Source: Nonomuraea wenchangensis (lineage in GTDB: Bacteria > Actinomycetota > Actinomycetes > Streptosporangiales > Streptosporangiaceae). Taken from it: a DNA stretch of 64,000 bases. The position numbers and the translations under genes are program-made. Of the stretch, positions 8,129 through 15,949 are shown one piece after another; positions within the stretch are counted from its first letter, which is position 1; every line of letters begins with the position of its first letter. The notes under the pieces were generated by a model. The model searched no databases and was not told where the DNA came from. It saw only the letters and a list, made by a program, of their open reading frames with translations. The stretch covers positions 458,305-522,304 of the forward strand of contig NZ_FOHX01000004.1 of NCBI RefSeq assembly GCF_900111685.1, read 5' to 3'.

Positions 8129-9529
8129 ATGGACGAGAACAGGGCCGACACCTCACAACTCGACTTCGACGACGAGGCGACGCTGTTCCAGGCGCAGGAC
8201 GACCCGTTCGCCGCCGCCGCGGTGGACCTCGCGGTCGAGACCGAGCTGCTGCGGGAGGACGACCTCGCCGACCGCGCCGCCGCCGAGGCCGAGTGGCTGG
8301 CGGCACGGCACGAGAGCGAGCGCCGCATCGCCGAGCTGGACGCCCGGGACCAGGACCGCGTACGCCACCTCCAGGGCGAGCTGCGCGCCACCGGCGCCGA
8401 GGTGTGGCCCGTCGCCCGCTGGTGGGGCTTCGAGATCCACCTCAACGAGGTGGCCGCCTCCCGCGCCGCCGAGCTGGCGTCCCTGATCGGGGAGACCTCG
8501 GGCGCGGTGCTCGGCGGCTGGCTGGCCCCGATCGTCGAGTGGTCGGCCAGGAACAAGGCCCGCTGGATCGGCTCGGTCGCCCGCCCGTACGGCGCCCGCC
8601 TGGTCTCGCCGTGGACCGCGCCGGCCTCGCTCGTCCCGGCCCGCCCGGCCGCCGTGGCGGCCGGCGACGCGCGCCTGTGGTGGGCGGTCCACGAGCCCGG
8701 CGAGGGCTGGAGCGAGGACCAGCGCTTCGTCGACCACTTCACCGCCACCGGCGCGGCCCTCGCCGAGTACCGCGACCGGCTCTACGTCGCCCACCGTGGC
8801 AGCGACGGCGACGCCGCCCTGTGGTGGGCCGTCTACGACGCCGAGCAGGGCTGGAGCGAGGACCAGCGCTTCCCCAAGCACTTCAGCGCGAAGGCCCCGG
8901 CGCTCGCCGTGTACGACGGCCAGCTCTACTGCGTGCACCGCGGCGCCGGCCAGGACACCGCCCTGTGGTGGTCCCGCTGGGACGGCGCCAAGTGGAGCCC
9001 GGACGCCAAGCTGCCCGACCACTTCACCGTGAGCAGCCCGGCCCTCGCCGCCTACGACGGCAAGCTGTGGTGCGTGCACCGCGGCGCGCACGACGACCGC
9101 CTGTGGTGGACCGTCTGGGACGGCAGCAGGTGGAGCGCGGACAACTGCTTCCCCGACCACGCCAGCCGGTCCAACCCGGCGCTGGCCGTCTTCCGCGGTC
9201 AGCTCCACTGCGTGCACCGCGGCGCGGGCGAGGACACGGCGCTCTGGTGGACCCGCTGGGACGGCTCCTCCTGGAGCCGCGACGAGCGGCTGCCCGACCA
9301 CTTCTCGGCGGAGGGCCCGGCCCTCACCGTCTACAAGGACCGCCTCTACGTCGTGCACCGTGGCGCGGCCGACCAGAGCCTCTGGTGGGCCTCCTTCGAC
9401 GGCGCGAGCTGGAGCGCCGACGAGCGGCTGCCCGGCCACCTCAGCGCCGAGGCCCCGGCCGCCATCGCCTTCCGCGACAGGAACGCCACCCGCGACCAGC
9501 TCGTGGTGCTGCACCGCGGCAGCCGCTGA
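8129..9529 (+). CDS. Tandem-repeat protein, probable beta-propeller (lectin/sialidase-like fold)
   Basis: 466 residues. Residues 1 to about 165 are acidic and helical (DQDRVRHLQGELRATGAEVW, then a segment ending WLAPIVEWSARNKARW). From about residue 170 there are six units of 46-50 residues with the pattern LWW..WDG..WS.D..LPDHF....PALA.Y...LYCVHRG, each starting with LWW and ending in HRG, preceded by a half unit. Six or seven such blades suit a beta-propeller closed by the last strand. There is no signal peptide, so it is probably cytosolic. AGGGGG lies 6 bases before ATG 8129. Ligand and role unknown. Confidence 0.85.
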   Translation: MDENRADTSQLDFDDEATLFQAQDDPFAAAAVDLAVETELLREDDLADRAAAEAEWLAARHESERRIAELDARDQDRVRHLQGELRATGAEVWPVARWWGFEIHLNEVAASRAAELASLIGETSGAVLGGWLAPIVEWSARNKARWIGSVARPYGARLVSPWTAPASLVPARPAAVAAGDARLWWAVHEPGEGWSEDQRFVDHFTATGAALAEYRDRLYVAHRGSDGDAALWWAVYDAEQGWSEDQRFPKHFSAKAPALAVYDGQLYCVHRGAGQDTALWWSRWDGAKWSPDAKLPDHFTVSSPALAAYDGKLWCVHRGAHDDRLWWTVWDGSRWSADNCFPDHASRSNPALAVFRGQLHCVHRGAGEDTALWWTRWDGSSWSRDERLPDHFSAEGPALTVYKDRLYVVHRGAADQSLWWASFDGASWSADERLPGHLSAEAPAAIAFRDRNATRDQLVVLHRGSR

Positions 9530-9536
9530 CCGGCAG

Positions 9537-9561
9537 GAGGGGCGCCGGACCGGCGCCCCTC
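9537..9561. terminator. Bidirectional hairpin terminator
   Basis: Perfect 11-base arms (GAGGGGCGCCG / CGGCGCCCCTC) with a 3-base loop, filling the 40-base gap between the convergent repeat-protein and hydrolase-like genes. Confidence 0.8.
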
Positions 9562-9569
9562 GTCCCTCC

Positions 9570-10904
9570 TCACCAGCCCGCGAGCTGGTCCACGAACCAC
9601 TCCACCAGCGTCCGCGACACCGCCCCGTGGGGGGTGTTGCCGCTGTCGCAGCAGTACGCGTCGAGGAACGTCTCGTCCTTCTGCAGCTGCCGCAGGTCGG
9701 TGTAGAGCTCCGACGGCCACGTCAGCGGGTCGCGCGCCAGCGCGATCGCGCTCACCGACGGCACGAAGCAGGTGCCGCGGAAGCGGTCCTCGATCGGCAG
9801 CCCCATCGCGTCCGCGACCCGGCCGAAGGCGTCCATGGTGCCGCCCGGCGCCCCGTCGAAGGCCGCCACGTACGAGGTCGCGCTCGTCCACACCGGCTCG
9901 CCGAAGCCGATCGCGCCGACGTTGCGCAGCTCGCCCTGGTCCGGCTGGATCCTCGCGACCAGCCGCAGCGGGCCCTCGCCCAGGTCCAGCACCGGCGTGC
10001 CCGGCCGCAGGTCAGGCCCGCGCCCCTCCCCGGAGCCGTTGGCGAGGCCCAGCTTGTAAGGCCGCATCGGGAACCAGCCGATCCGGCGCAGGTCCGCCAG
10101 CAGTTCCTTGCGCAGCGGGCTGGAGTCGGTGACCCGGCCCGAATAGCTGGTGCCGGGCAGCCAGCCCCACAGGAGCTGCTGCGCCGCCGGGCTGCGGATC
10201 AGCTCGGCCTGCCCGGCCCCGTCGGGGCGCGGCTGGATCGTCTCGTGGAGGTAGGCGAGCTGCTGGAGCACCAGCGGGATCCACGCCCCGAGGTGGGGGG
10301 TGTCGTAGGAGAAGTACTTGTCGGTCTGGTGGTCCACGCCCTCGCTCTCCATGCGGGCCAGCGCGTACCTGGTGATCATGCCGCCGGCGCCGACGCCGCC
10401 CACGATCAGCGGCGTGTCGCCCCGCCGCGTCTCCAGCACGCGCCGCAGGCAGGTCACCGCGACGGCCGCGTTCGCCTGCACGTACGCCTGCCGCTGGTCG
10501 AAGCCCAGCAGGATGACGTCGAGCCCCATCTCGAGCAGCTGGTCGAGCAGCCCGGGGACGCCCGGCTCGTACGGCGTGTTGAAATGCCGCCACATGCCCG
10601 CCAGGTCGCTCGGGCCGTAGTTGAAGCCGTCAGCGAAGATCAGCGGCCGGACCGGCGCGGTGCGCCCCTTCACCAGGTGGACGTGGGCCCGGCCGGTCGC
10701 CACGAGGCCGCGGTGGGGTTTGTCCGCCACCAGCTCCCATACGAGGTCGGGCTCGGCCGCTTCACCCTCGCGCACCGGCGGGGTGGCGAACCAGACCCCC
10801 GGGTCGCCGAGCACGCTCGCGATGCGCTCGATCTGCTCCGGGGCCAGGCTGCTCTCGACGGTACTGGTCTTGCTCTCGACGTCGATCCTCGGTTCCTGTG
10901 CCAT
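9570..10904 (-). CDS. Alpha/beta-hydrolase (lipase-like) protein without a nucleophile serine
   Basis: 444 residues. The segment IVGGVGAGGMITRYALARME aligns with the nucleophile elbow of PGAP1/lipase-like hydrolases (consensus GxSxGG...RYAL), but the position of the Ser is Gly 172. The later SYDTPHLGAWIPL block (family form FDSPHxGAxIPL) is kept. There is no signal peptide. AAGGAGGGG stands just before ATG 10904. Either it is a binding protein derived from a hydrolase or another residue acts; substrate unknown. It is monocistronic. Confidence 0.7.
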   Translation of the reverse strand: MAQEPRIDVESKTSTVESSLAPEQIERIASVLGDPGVWFATPPVREGEAAEPDLVWELVADKPHRGLVATGRAHVHLVKGRTAPVRPLIFADGFNYGPSDLAGMWRHFNTPYEPGVPGLLDQLLEMGLDVILLGFDQRQAYVQANAAVAVTCLRRVLETRRGDTPLIVGGVGAGGMITRYALARMESEGVDHQTDKYFSYDTPHLGAWIPLVLQQLAYLHETIQPRPDGAGQAELIRSPAAQQLLWGWLPGTSYSGRVTDSSPLRKELLADLRRIGWFPMRPYKLGLANGSGEGRGPDLRPGTPVLDLGEGPLRLVARIQPDQGELRNVGAIGFGEPVWTSATSYVAAFDGAPGGTMDAFGRVADAMGLPIEDRFRGTCFVPSVSAIALARDPLTWPSELYTDLRQLQKDETFLDAYCCDSGNTPHGAVSRTLVEWFVDQLAGW

Positions 10905-11108
10905 GGTGATCCCCTCCTTACGCGATCACTCACAGTAATCGAAGCAGGTGGGAGAGGTGGTGGCGGCGCGCGTGCGCCCGCCAAGCGCGGTTCACCGGAG
11001 TGTCAGGAAACGGCGCTTCGCCGAGTTTGCTGATGAACGCCGGGTAGGGACGCGATGAACCAGATGAGCAGGAACGATGATGTTCCTGCCGTTACGGAGG
11101 TGAAAGTG

Positions 11109-11570
11109 ATGGCACTTCCCGCCAGGCGGCACAGAGCACCAGCGCAGTGGGGCGACCCGAGCTGGCCGGCCCGCTCATGGGACCCCTTCACGGAGTTCCA
11201 GCAGCTCTGGGACCAGATGGGCCGGCTGTTCGAGCAGGGCGCCGAGATCGACACCGCCGCCTGGCGGCCGGTCGCCGAGACCGAGGAGACGTCGGAGGCG
11301 TACATGGTCCGCGCGGAGCTCCCCGGGCTGCGGCGGGACGAGATCAACGTCGAGGTCGAGGGCAACGAGCTCCGCGTCTCTGGCGAGGTCTCCGAGGAGG
11401 AGCGTGGGCCCAAGCTGAAGCGGCGCACCGGCGCGTTCGTGTACCGGACGATCCTGCCGTCCGACGCCGACCTCGACAAGGTCGGCTGCGAGCTCAGCGA
11501 CGGCGTGCTGACGGTACGCGTGCCCAAGACCGAGCAGGGCCGCTCGCGCCGCATCTCGATCAAGGGCTGA
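11109..11570 (+). CDS. Hsp20/alpha-crystallin small heat-shock protein
   Basis: 153 residues, the usual size. The alpha-crystallin domain runs from about residue 50 (YMVRAELPGLRRDEINVEVEGNEL is its first half) to the end and includes the conserved ELPG and the DGVLTVRVPK strand. It is an ATP-independent chaperone forming oligomers in the cytoplasm. ATG 11109 is chosen because GGAGG at 11096-11100 lies 8 bases before it; an earlier ATG at 11055 would add an unrelated tail. I see no clear HspR or CIRCE operator in the 204-base upstream gap. It probably leads a small operon with the next three genes. Confidence 0.92.
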   Translation: MALPARRHRAPAQWGDPSWPARSWDPFTEFQQLWDQMGRLFEQGAEIDTAAWRPVAETEETSEAYMVRAELPGLRRDEINVEVEGNELRVSGEVSEEERGPKLKRRTGAFVYRTILPSDADLDKVGCELSDGVLTVRVPKTEQGRSRRISIKG

Positions 11571-11585
11571 CCGGGCGAGGCGGTC

Positions 11586-12152
11586 ATGGCCGGGACCCAG
11601 GCGTTCTGGATCGACGCGGCCCACGAGGGCGCGCAGACCCGCTACGGGGAGCAGTTGCGCAGGTGGCGGCAGTTGTTCGCGGCGGTCGAAGGGGAGCCGG
11701 GCGCGTCCGGCGTCACCTTGGACCCGCTGCGCTTCGCGCTCGGCGCGTGGGAGGCCGCCATGCGCCCGATCACGGACCTGCCCTACGTACGCTGCCATCC
11801 GCGCGTGCTCGACGCGGCCTGCCACCGTCCCGAGGAGGCGCGCGGCCCGCTGGCCGTGGTCGAGCTGGCCGTGCCGACGCCGGTGCCGCTGCCCGCCGGC
11901 TGGCACACCTGGCACCGGCCGGACGGTGACGAGGGCGCGTACGCGGCGCCGCCGTACGAGCGGCCGACCGCGCTGACCACGCTGGAGCTGCGGACGCCGC
12001 TCTCGCCCGACCGGCTGCCCACGCCCACCCACGCCCGCGCCGCGGGCCTGCCCAATCTGGACGACGCCCAGGCGTCGCTGGAGGCGCTGGTGGCCGAGCT
12101 GAACGCGGTCGTCGCGCCCTTCCTGCACGCCCTGGAACAAGACCCGAGGTGA
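11586..12152 (+). CDS. Hypothetical protein downstream of hsp20
   Basis: 188 residues, not recognised. It is Pro- and Trp-containing, with no signal peptide or membrane segment. The N-terminal part (AFWIDAAHEGAQTRYGEQLRRWRQLF) is helical. It starts 15 bases after the hsp20 stop and ends 6 bases before the next gene, so co-transcription is likely and a stress-related role is possible but unproven. Confidence 0.65.
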   Translation: MAGTQAFWIDAAHEGAQTRYGEQLRRWRQLFAAVEGEPGASGVTLDPLRFALGAWEAAMRPITDLPYVRCHPRVLDAACHRPEEARGPLAVVELAVPTPVPLPAGWHTWHRPDGDEGAYAAPPYERPTALTTLELRTPLSPDRLPTPTHARAAGLPNLDDAQASLEALVAELNAVVAPFLHALEQDPR

Positions 12153-12158
12153 ACCCCC

Positions 12159-12521
12159 ATGAACAGACCCGCAGGCGACCCCGACGACGAGTTCTTCGCG
12201 CCCGTGTTGCGCCAGCCGCCGCCTCCCGAGGCCGAGTCGGCGACAGGGAAGGTGAGCGACACCGGCGTGCCCGGCGTCTCCGGAGGCGGACACGGCGACC
12301 CGGTGGAGGCGCCGCCGCCGCGCAGCGCGCTCGGCTACCGGCTGCTCGCCGTCGCCCTGGCCCTGCTGGCCGGGGTGGTGCTGGCCGTGTGGGCGCTGCT
12401 GGCCGGCAACCCGGCGCTGGCGATCGTGCCGGCCGTGGTGGCGCTGGCGGCGGCGGTGTACCTGGTGGTGTTCGGCGTGCGCAGGGCGCGCTCGGACGGC
12501 GGACCGCCCACGTTCGGCTGA
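12159..12521 (+). CDS. Small membrane protein with two helices
   Basis: 120 residues. The first 60 or so are polar and Pro-rich; two adjacent hydrophobic helices follow (YRLLAVALALLAGVVLAVWA and ALAIVPAVVALAAAVYLVVF) with a short Arg-rich tail. It sits 6 bases after the preceding gene. No family recognised. Confidence 0.7.
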   Translation: MNRPAGDPDDEFFAPVLRQPPPPEAESATGKVSDTGVPGVSGGGHGDPVEAPPPRSALGYRLLAVALALLAGVVLAVWALLAGNPALAIVPAVVALAAAVYLVVFGVRRARSDGGPPTFG

Positions 12522-12569
12522 CCATGGGCAGGGCAGGGGGCCCTGCCGGAGCGAGAAGGAGACCCGACC

Positions 12570-12848
12570 ATGAAGAACGAGCGAAGGGGCGCCGCCGGCA
12601 CCCAGCTCATCGACCGGGAGTGCGTGCGCGCGCTGCTGGAGTCCGACCGGGACGACGCGACGCTGGTCTACGTACGCGGCGAGTGCGTGGTGCTGCCCGA
12701 CGCCGAGGTGGACGAGGCGCACCGGGGGCTGGTGATCGCCCGCCGTGACGAGCTGCTGGCCAGGATGCCCGGCGAGAAACCGACCGACGAGGTGCTCGAC
12801 AGCCTGGCGCACCGGCTGGACAACATCGTCCGCGATCTGGGCGCCTGA
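12570..12848 (+). CDS. Small hypothetical protein
   Basis: 92 residues, mostly charged and helical (ECVRALLESDRDDATLVYVR, ending HRLDNIVRDLGA). GAAGGAG lies about 8 bases before the ATG. Not recognised; probably the last gene of the hsp20 operon. Confidence 0.65.
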   Translation: MKNERRGAAGTQLIDRECVRALLESDRDDATLVYVRGECVVLPDAEVDEAHRGLVIARRDELLARMPGEKPTDEVLDSLAHRLDNIVRDLGA

Positions 12849-12910
12849 CGTCTGGTGCCGCGCCCCCTGCCGGGGTTTGATCGAAGCACCCACGACCAGG
12901 GAGGCGGATC

Positions 12911-13213
12911 ATGGCATTCCAGCTCATCGTGCTCTACAACCACCCCGAGAGCGCCGAGGACTTCGACAAGCACTACGACGGCACGCACGCCCCGCTCGCC
13001 GCGCGGCTGCCGGGGCTGCGGTCCTACACGGCGCTGCGGCCCGCGGGGGACCGGCCGCCCTACCATCTCGTCGCGGTCCTGACCTTCGACGACGAGGCGG
13101 CGTTCAACGCGGCGATGGCCAGTGAGGAGGGCCAGGCGACGGCGGCCGACCTGGCGAACTTCGCCGGCGCCGGCGTCGAGATGCTGATGGGGCCCGCGGG
13201 CACGATCGTCTGA
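12911..13213 (+). CDS. EthD-family protein (dimeric alpha/beta barrel)
   Basis: 100 residues with the EthD pattern: MAFQLIVLYNHPESAEDFDK, then HYDGTHAPLAARLPG and a conserved fold end LMGPAGTIV. EthD-like proteins are ferredoxin-like dimeric barrels linked to degradation or cyclisation steps. No partner oxygenase adjoins. GGGAGG lies about 5 bases before the ATG. It is monocistronic and followed by a hairpin. Confidence 0.85.
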   Translation: MAFQLIVLYNHPESAEDFDKHYDGTHAPLAARLPGLRSYTALRPAGDRPPYHLVAVLTFDDEAAFNAAMASEEGQATAADLANFAGAGVEMLMGPAGTIV

Positions 13214-13228
13214 GCCCGGCGCGGGTGA

Positions 13229-13249
13229 GGGCGGCCCGCGCGGCCGCCC
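13229..13249 (+). terminator. Hairpin after the EthD gene
   Basis: GGGCGGCC (13229-13236) pairs with GGCCGCCC (13242-13249) across 5 bases, 16 bases after the EthD stop. A plausible intrinsic terminator before the encapsulin operon promoter. Confidence 0.55.
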
Positions 13250-13313
13250 CGACGCCCGCGCCCCGGGAAGAAAAGAGCCGGGGTAAGCATCACCTGTCCG
13301 TCGGGCTACTCCG

Positions 13314-13341
13314 CCGAACGTGTTCGGATGAATACGTTCGG
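13314..13341 (+). promoter_or_regulatory. Operator-like dyad upstream of the encapsulin gene
   Basis: CCGAAC (13314-13319), two bases, then GTTCGG (13322-13327) form a compact palindrome, and a third half-site GTTCGG lies at 13336-13341. The outer pair CCGAACGT (13314-13321) and ACGTTCGG (13334-13341) is also a perfect 8-base inverted repeat. It lies 27-54 bases before the chosen start, where a repressor or activator of the encapsulin/2-MIB operon would bind. The binding protein is unknown. Confidence 0.5.
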
Positions 13342-13367
13342 TGACGAGGAGCCGGCGATTGCGAGGG

Positions 13368-14765
13368 ATGATGCCTGCGGACCCCACCCCACAGCGGCTG
13401 AGCCTGGACACCAGGGCCGCCCGCACCCTGGCCACGACCACCAAGACCCGCCCCCAGATGCAGGCGATCACCTCCAGGTGGCTGCTGCGCATGCTGCCGT
13501 GGGTGGACGTGCGCGGCGGCACCTACCGGGTCAACCGCCGCCTCACCCACCGGGTGGGGCGCGGGCGGGTGAGCGTGGTGCGGGAGGGGGCCGGCGACGT
13601 CCGCGTCATCCCCGAGACGCTGGCCGAGCTGCGGGCGCTGCGCGGCTACGACGACCTCGACGTGCTGGCCGCGCTCGCCGCCACGTTCACGCCGCGCGAG
13701 GTCGCGCCCGGAGAGGTGATCGTGGCGGCCGGCACGCCGGTCACCGAGACCTACATCGTCGCCCACGGCCGCCTGGAGAAGCAGGCCGTCGGCAAATACG
13801 GCGCCACCGAGGCACTCGGCGTCGTCACCGACGGCGACCAGTTCGGCGACGAGGCACTCGGCCAGGACGACCCCCGCTGGTCGTGCACGGTCAAGGCGGC
13901 CACCGCCGGCACGATCCTGGTCTCGCCGTGGGCCGCCTTCCAGCGCGTCCTCGCCCGCGCCCCCGGCCTGCGCGCCCACCTCGACCGCTATCTCGACAGC
14001 ACCCGCAGGCCCGTCAACAAGCGCGGCGAGGCGGCGGTCGAGATCGCCGCCGGCCACGTCGGCGAGCCGGTCATCGGCGGCACCTTCGTCGACTACGAGC
14101 TCCACCCCCGCGAGTACGAACTGAGCGTGTCCCAGACCGTCCTCCGCGTCCACACCCGCGTGGCCGACCTCTACAGCCACCCGATGAACCAGCTTGAGGA
14201 GCAGCTCAGGCTCACGGTCCACGAGATCCGCGAGCGCCAGGAGTGGGAGCTGCTCAACAACCCCGACTTCGGCCTGCTCCACAACGCCGCCTACGACCAG
14301 CGCCTGTCCACCTGGTCAGGGCCGCCCACCCCCGACGACCTGGACGACCTCATCAGCATGCGCCGCAAGACCCGCCTGCTGCTGGCCCACCCCAAGGCGA
14401 TCGCCGCCTTCTTCCGCGAGTGCAACAGGCGCGGCCTGGTGCCGGGCAGCGCCGAGGTCAACGGGCACGAGGTCCCGGCCTGGCGGGGCATCCCGATCTT
14501 CCCCTGCGGCAAGATCCCCGTGAGCGCGCAGCAGACCACCTCGATCATCGCCATGCGGGTGGGCGAGGACGACCAGGGCGTGGTGGGCCTCCACCAGACC
14601 GGGCTGCCGGAGGAGCACGAGCCCGGCCTCAACGTGCGCTTCATGGGCATCGACGACAAGGCCGTCATGTCCTATCTCGTCAGCGCCTACTACTCGGCCG
14701 CGATCCTGGTGCCCGACGCGATCGGGATCCTGGAGAACGCCGCCGTCGCCGCGCCGCGCTCCTGA
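13368..14765 (+). CDS. Family 2B encapsulin shell protein with cyclic-nucleotide-binding domain (EshA-like)
   Basis: 465 residues. The N-arm [22 protein letters not shown], the HK97-type core and the ending [20 protein letters not shown] match family 2B encapsulins. A cNMP-binding domain is inserted at about residues 85-200; its phosphate-binding cassette keeps FGDEAL and the downstream PRWS, with Asp for the usual Glu. Such proteins assemble into T=1 shells; the Streptomyces EshA protein belongs here. The start could also be ATG 13371 or GTG 13341. It is followed at 47 bases by the terpene cyclase, the known cargo type. Confidence 0.92.
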   Translation: MMPADPTPQRLSLDTRAARTLATTTKTRPQMQAITSRWLLRMLPWVDVRGGTYRVNRRLTHRVGRGRVSVVREGAGDVRVIPETLAELRALRGYDDLDVLAALAATFTPREVAPGEVIVAAGTPVTETYIVAHGRLEKQAVGKYGATEALGVVTDGDQFGDEALGQDDPRWSCTVKAATAGTILVSPWAAFQRVLARAPGLRAHLDRYLDSTRRPVNKRGEAAVEIAAGHVGEPVIGGTFVDYELHPREYELSVSQTVLRVHTRVADLYSHPMNQLEEQLRLTVHEIRERQEWELLNNPDFGLLHNAAYDQRLSTWSGPPTPDDLDDLISMRRKTRLLLAHPKAIAAFFRECNRRGLVPGSAEVNGHEVPAWRGIPIFPCGKIPVSAQQTTSIIAMRVGEDDQGVVGLHQTGLPEEHEPGLNVRFMGIDDKAVMSYLVSAYYSAAILVPDAIGILENAAVAAPRS

Positions 14766-14812
14766 CCCTCCCCTCCTCTTCCCCCTGGTCCCGTTCGTCC
14801 GCGAGGAGCGTC

Positions 14813-15949
14813 ATGCCCGCCGACCGGCTCCCTGTCCTGCCCACCGGCCTCGGAACGTCCGCGCTCAGCCTGCGCACCGCCGCTCCCGTCCCCCTGCGGG
14901 AGGAGGGCGACGGGCACGAGTCCGGCCCCGCGCGGCCGTCCCCGCACGTCAGCCTGGCCCCGCTGCCCTACCGCGAGCGGCCCTGGGGCGACGGCTCCTA
15001 CCCGCCCCTGCTGTGCCCCGAGACCGTCCGCGTCGACGACGGCCTCGGCGCGGAGGTCGACCGGCGGCTGCTCGCCTGGGCCGAGCGGGTGGGCCTGCAC
15101 GAGGGGCGGCTGGAGGAGTTCGGCCGCACCGGCTTCGGCCGGCTCGCCATGCTGACCCACCCCGACACCGACGACCCCGACCTGCTGCTGGTCGCCGCCC
15201 AGATGAACGCCGCCTGGTGGGCGGCCGACGACTACTACGCCGACGAGAGCGACCTCGGCGCCACCCCGACCGAGCTGCCGCCCCGCCTGGCGCTGGTGAT
15301 GTCCGCCATGGACCCGCCGCCGCCGGCCGGCGACTACACCCGGCAGCTCGAGGAGACGATCACGGCCGACCCCGTGCTGGTGGCGCTCCGCTCGGCCACC
15401 TCCCACCTGAGCAGGCATGCCCTGCCCTCGCAGGTGATGCGGGCGTGCGGCGTCACGTTCCAGATGTACGTGAGCTGGTGCGCCTACGCCGCCTGGCGCT
15501 ACCTGAAGACGCCGCCGCCGGTCTGGCGCTACCTCGCCGCCCGCCAGCACGACAGCTTCTACACCTCGATGACCCTCATCGACGTCGCCGGGGGCTACCA
15601 CCTGCCCGCCGACCTGTTCCACGACCGCCGCTTCCACACCGCGCTCATGCAGGCGGGCACCGCCAGCGTGCTGGTCAACGACCTGCACTCGGTGGCCAGG
15701 GAGGCGGCCGACGAACTGCCCGACAGCAACGTGATCCTGCTCATCGCCGCCGAGGAGGGCTGCTCGGTCGAGGAGGCGACCGAGCGGGCCGTACACCTGC
15801 ACAACGACTTCGTCCGAGGATTCGAGGCCGGCCGGCAGGCGCTGGCCGGCGTGCCGTCGCCGGAGCTCAAGCGGTTCCTGCGCGGCGCGCAGGCGTGGAT
15901 GGCCGGATGCCTCGAATGGCACGGCAGCAGCGCCCGCTACCAGTCATGA
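14813..15949 (+). CDS. 2-methylisoborneol synthase (class I terpene cyclase), encapsulin cargo
   Basis: 378 residues. It cyclises 2-methylgeranyl diphosphate to 2-MIB, an earthy odorant. The metal-binding motif DDYYADE begins at Asp 139, and the second motif NDLHSVARE has Asn 289, Ser 293 and Glu 297, so catalysis should be intact. Residues 1 to about 55 are Pro-, Ala- and Gly-rich and look disordered; in family 2 systems such a tail targets the cargo to the shell. GAGGAG precedes ATG 14813. It lies between encapsulin and methyltransferase genes; its stop overlaps the next start (ATGA). Confidence 0.92.
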   Translation: MPADRLPVLPTGLGTSALSLRTAAPVPLREEGDGHESGPARPSPHVSLAPLPYRERPWGDGSYPPLLCPETVRVDDGLGAEVDRRLLAWAERVGLHEGRLEEFGRTGFGRLAMLTHPDTDDPDLLLVAAQMNAAWWAADDYYADESDLGATPTELPPRLALVMSAMDPPPPAGDYTRQLEETITADPVLVALRSATSHLSRHALPSQVMRACGVTFQMYVSWCAYAAWRYLKTPPPVWRYLAARQHDSFYTSMTLIDVAGGYHLPADLFHDRRFHTALMQAGTASVLVNDLHSVAREAADELPDSNVILLIAAEEGCSVEEATERAVHLHNDFVRGFEAGRQALAGVPSPELKRFLRGAQAWMAGCLEWHGSSARYQS

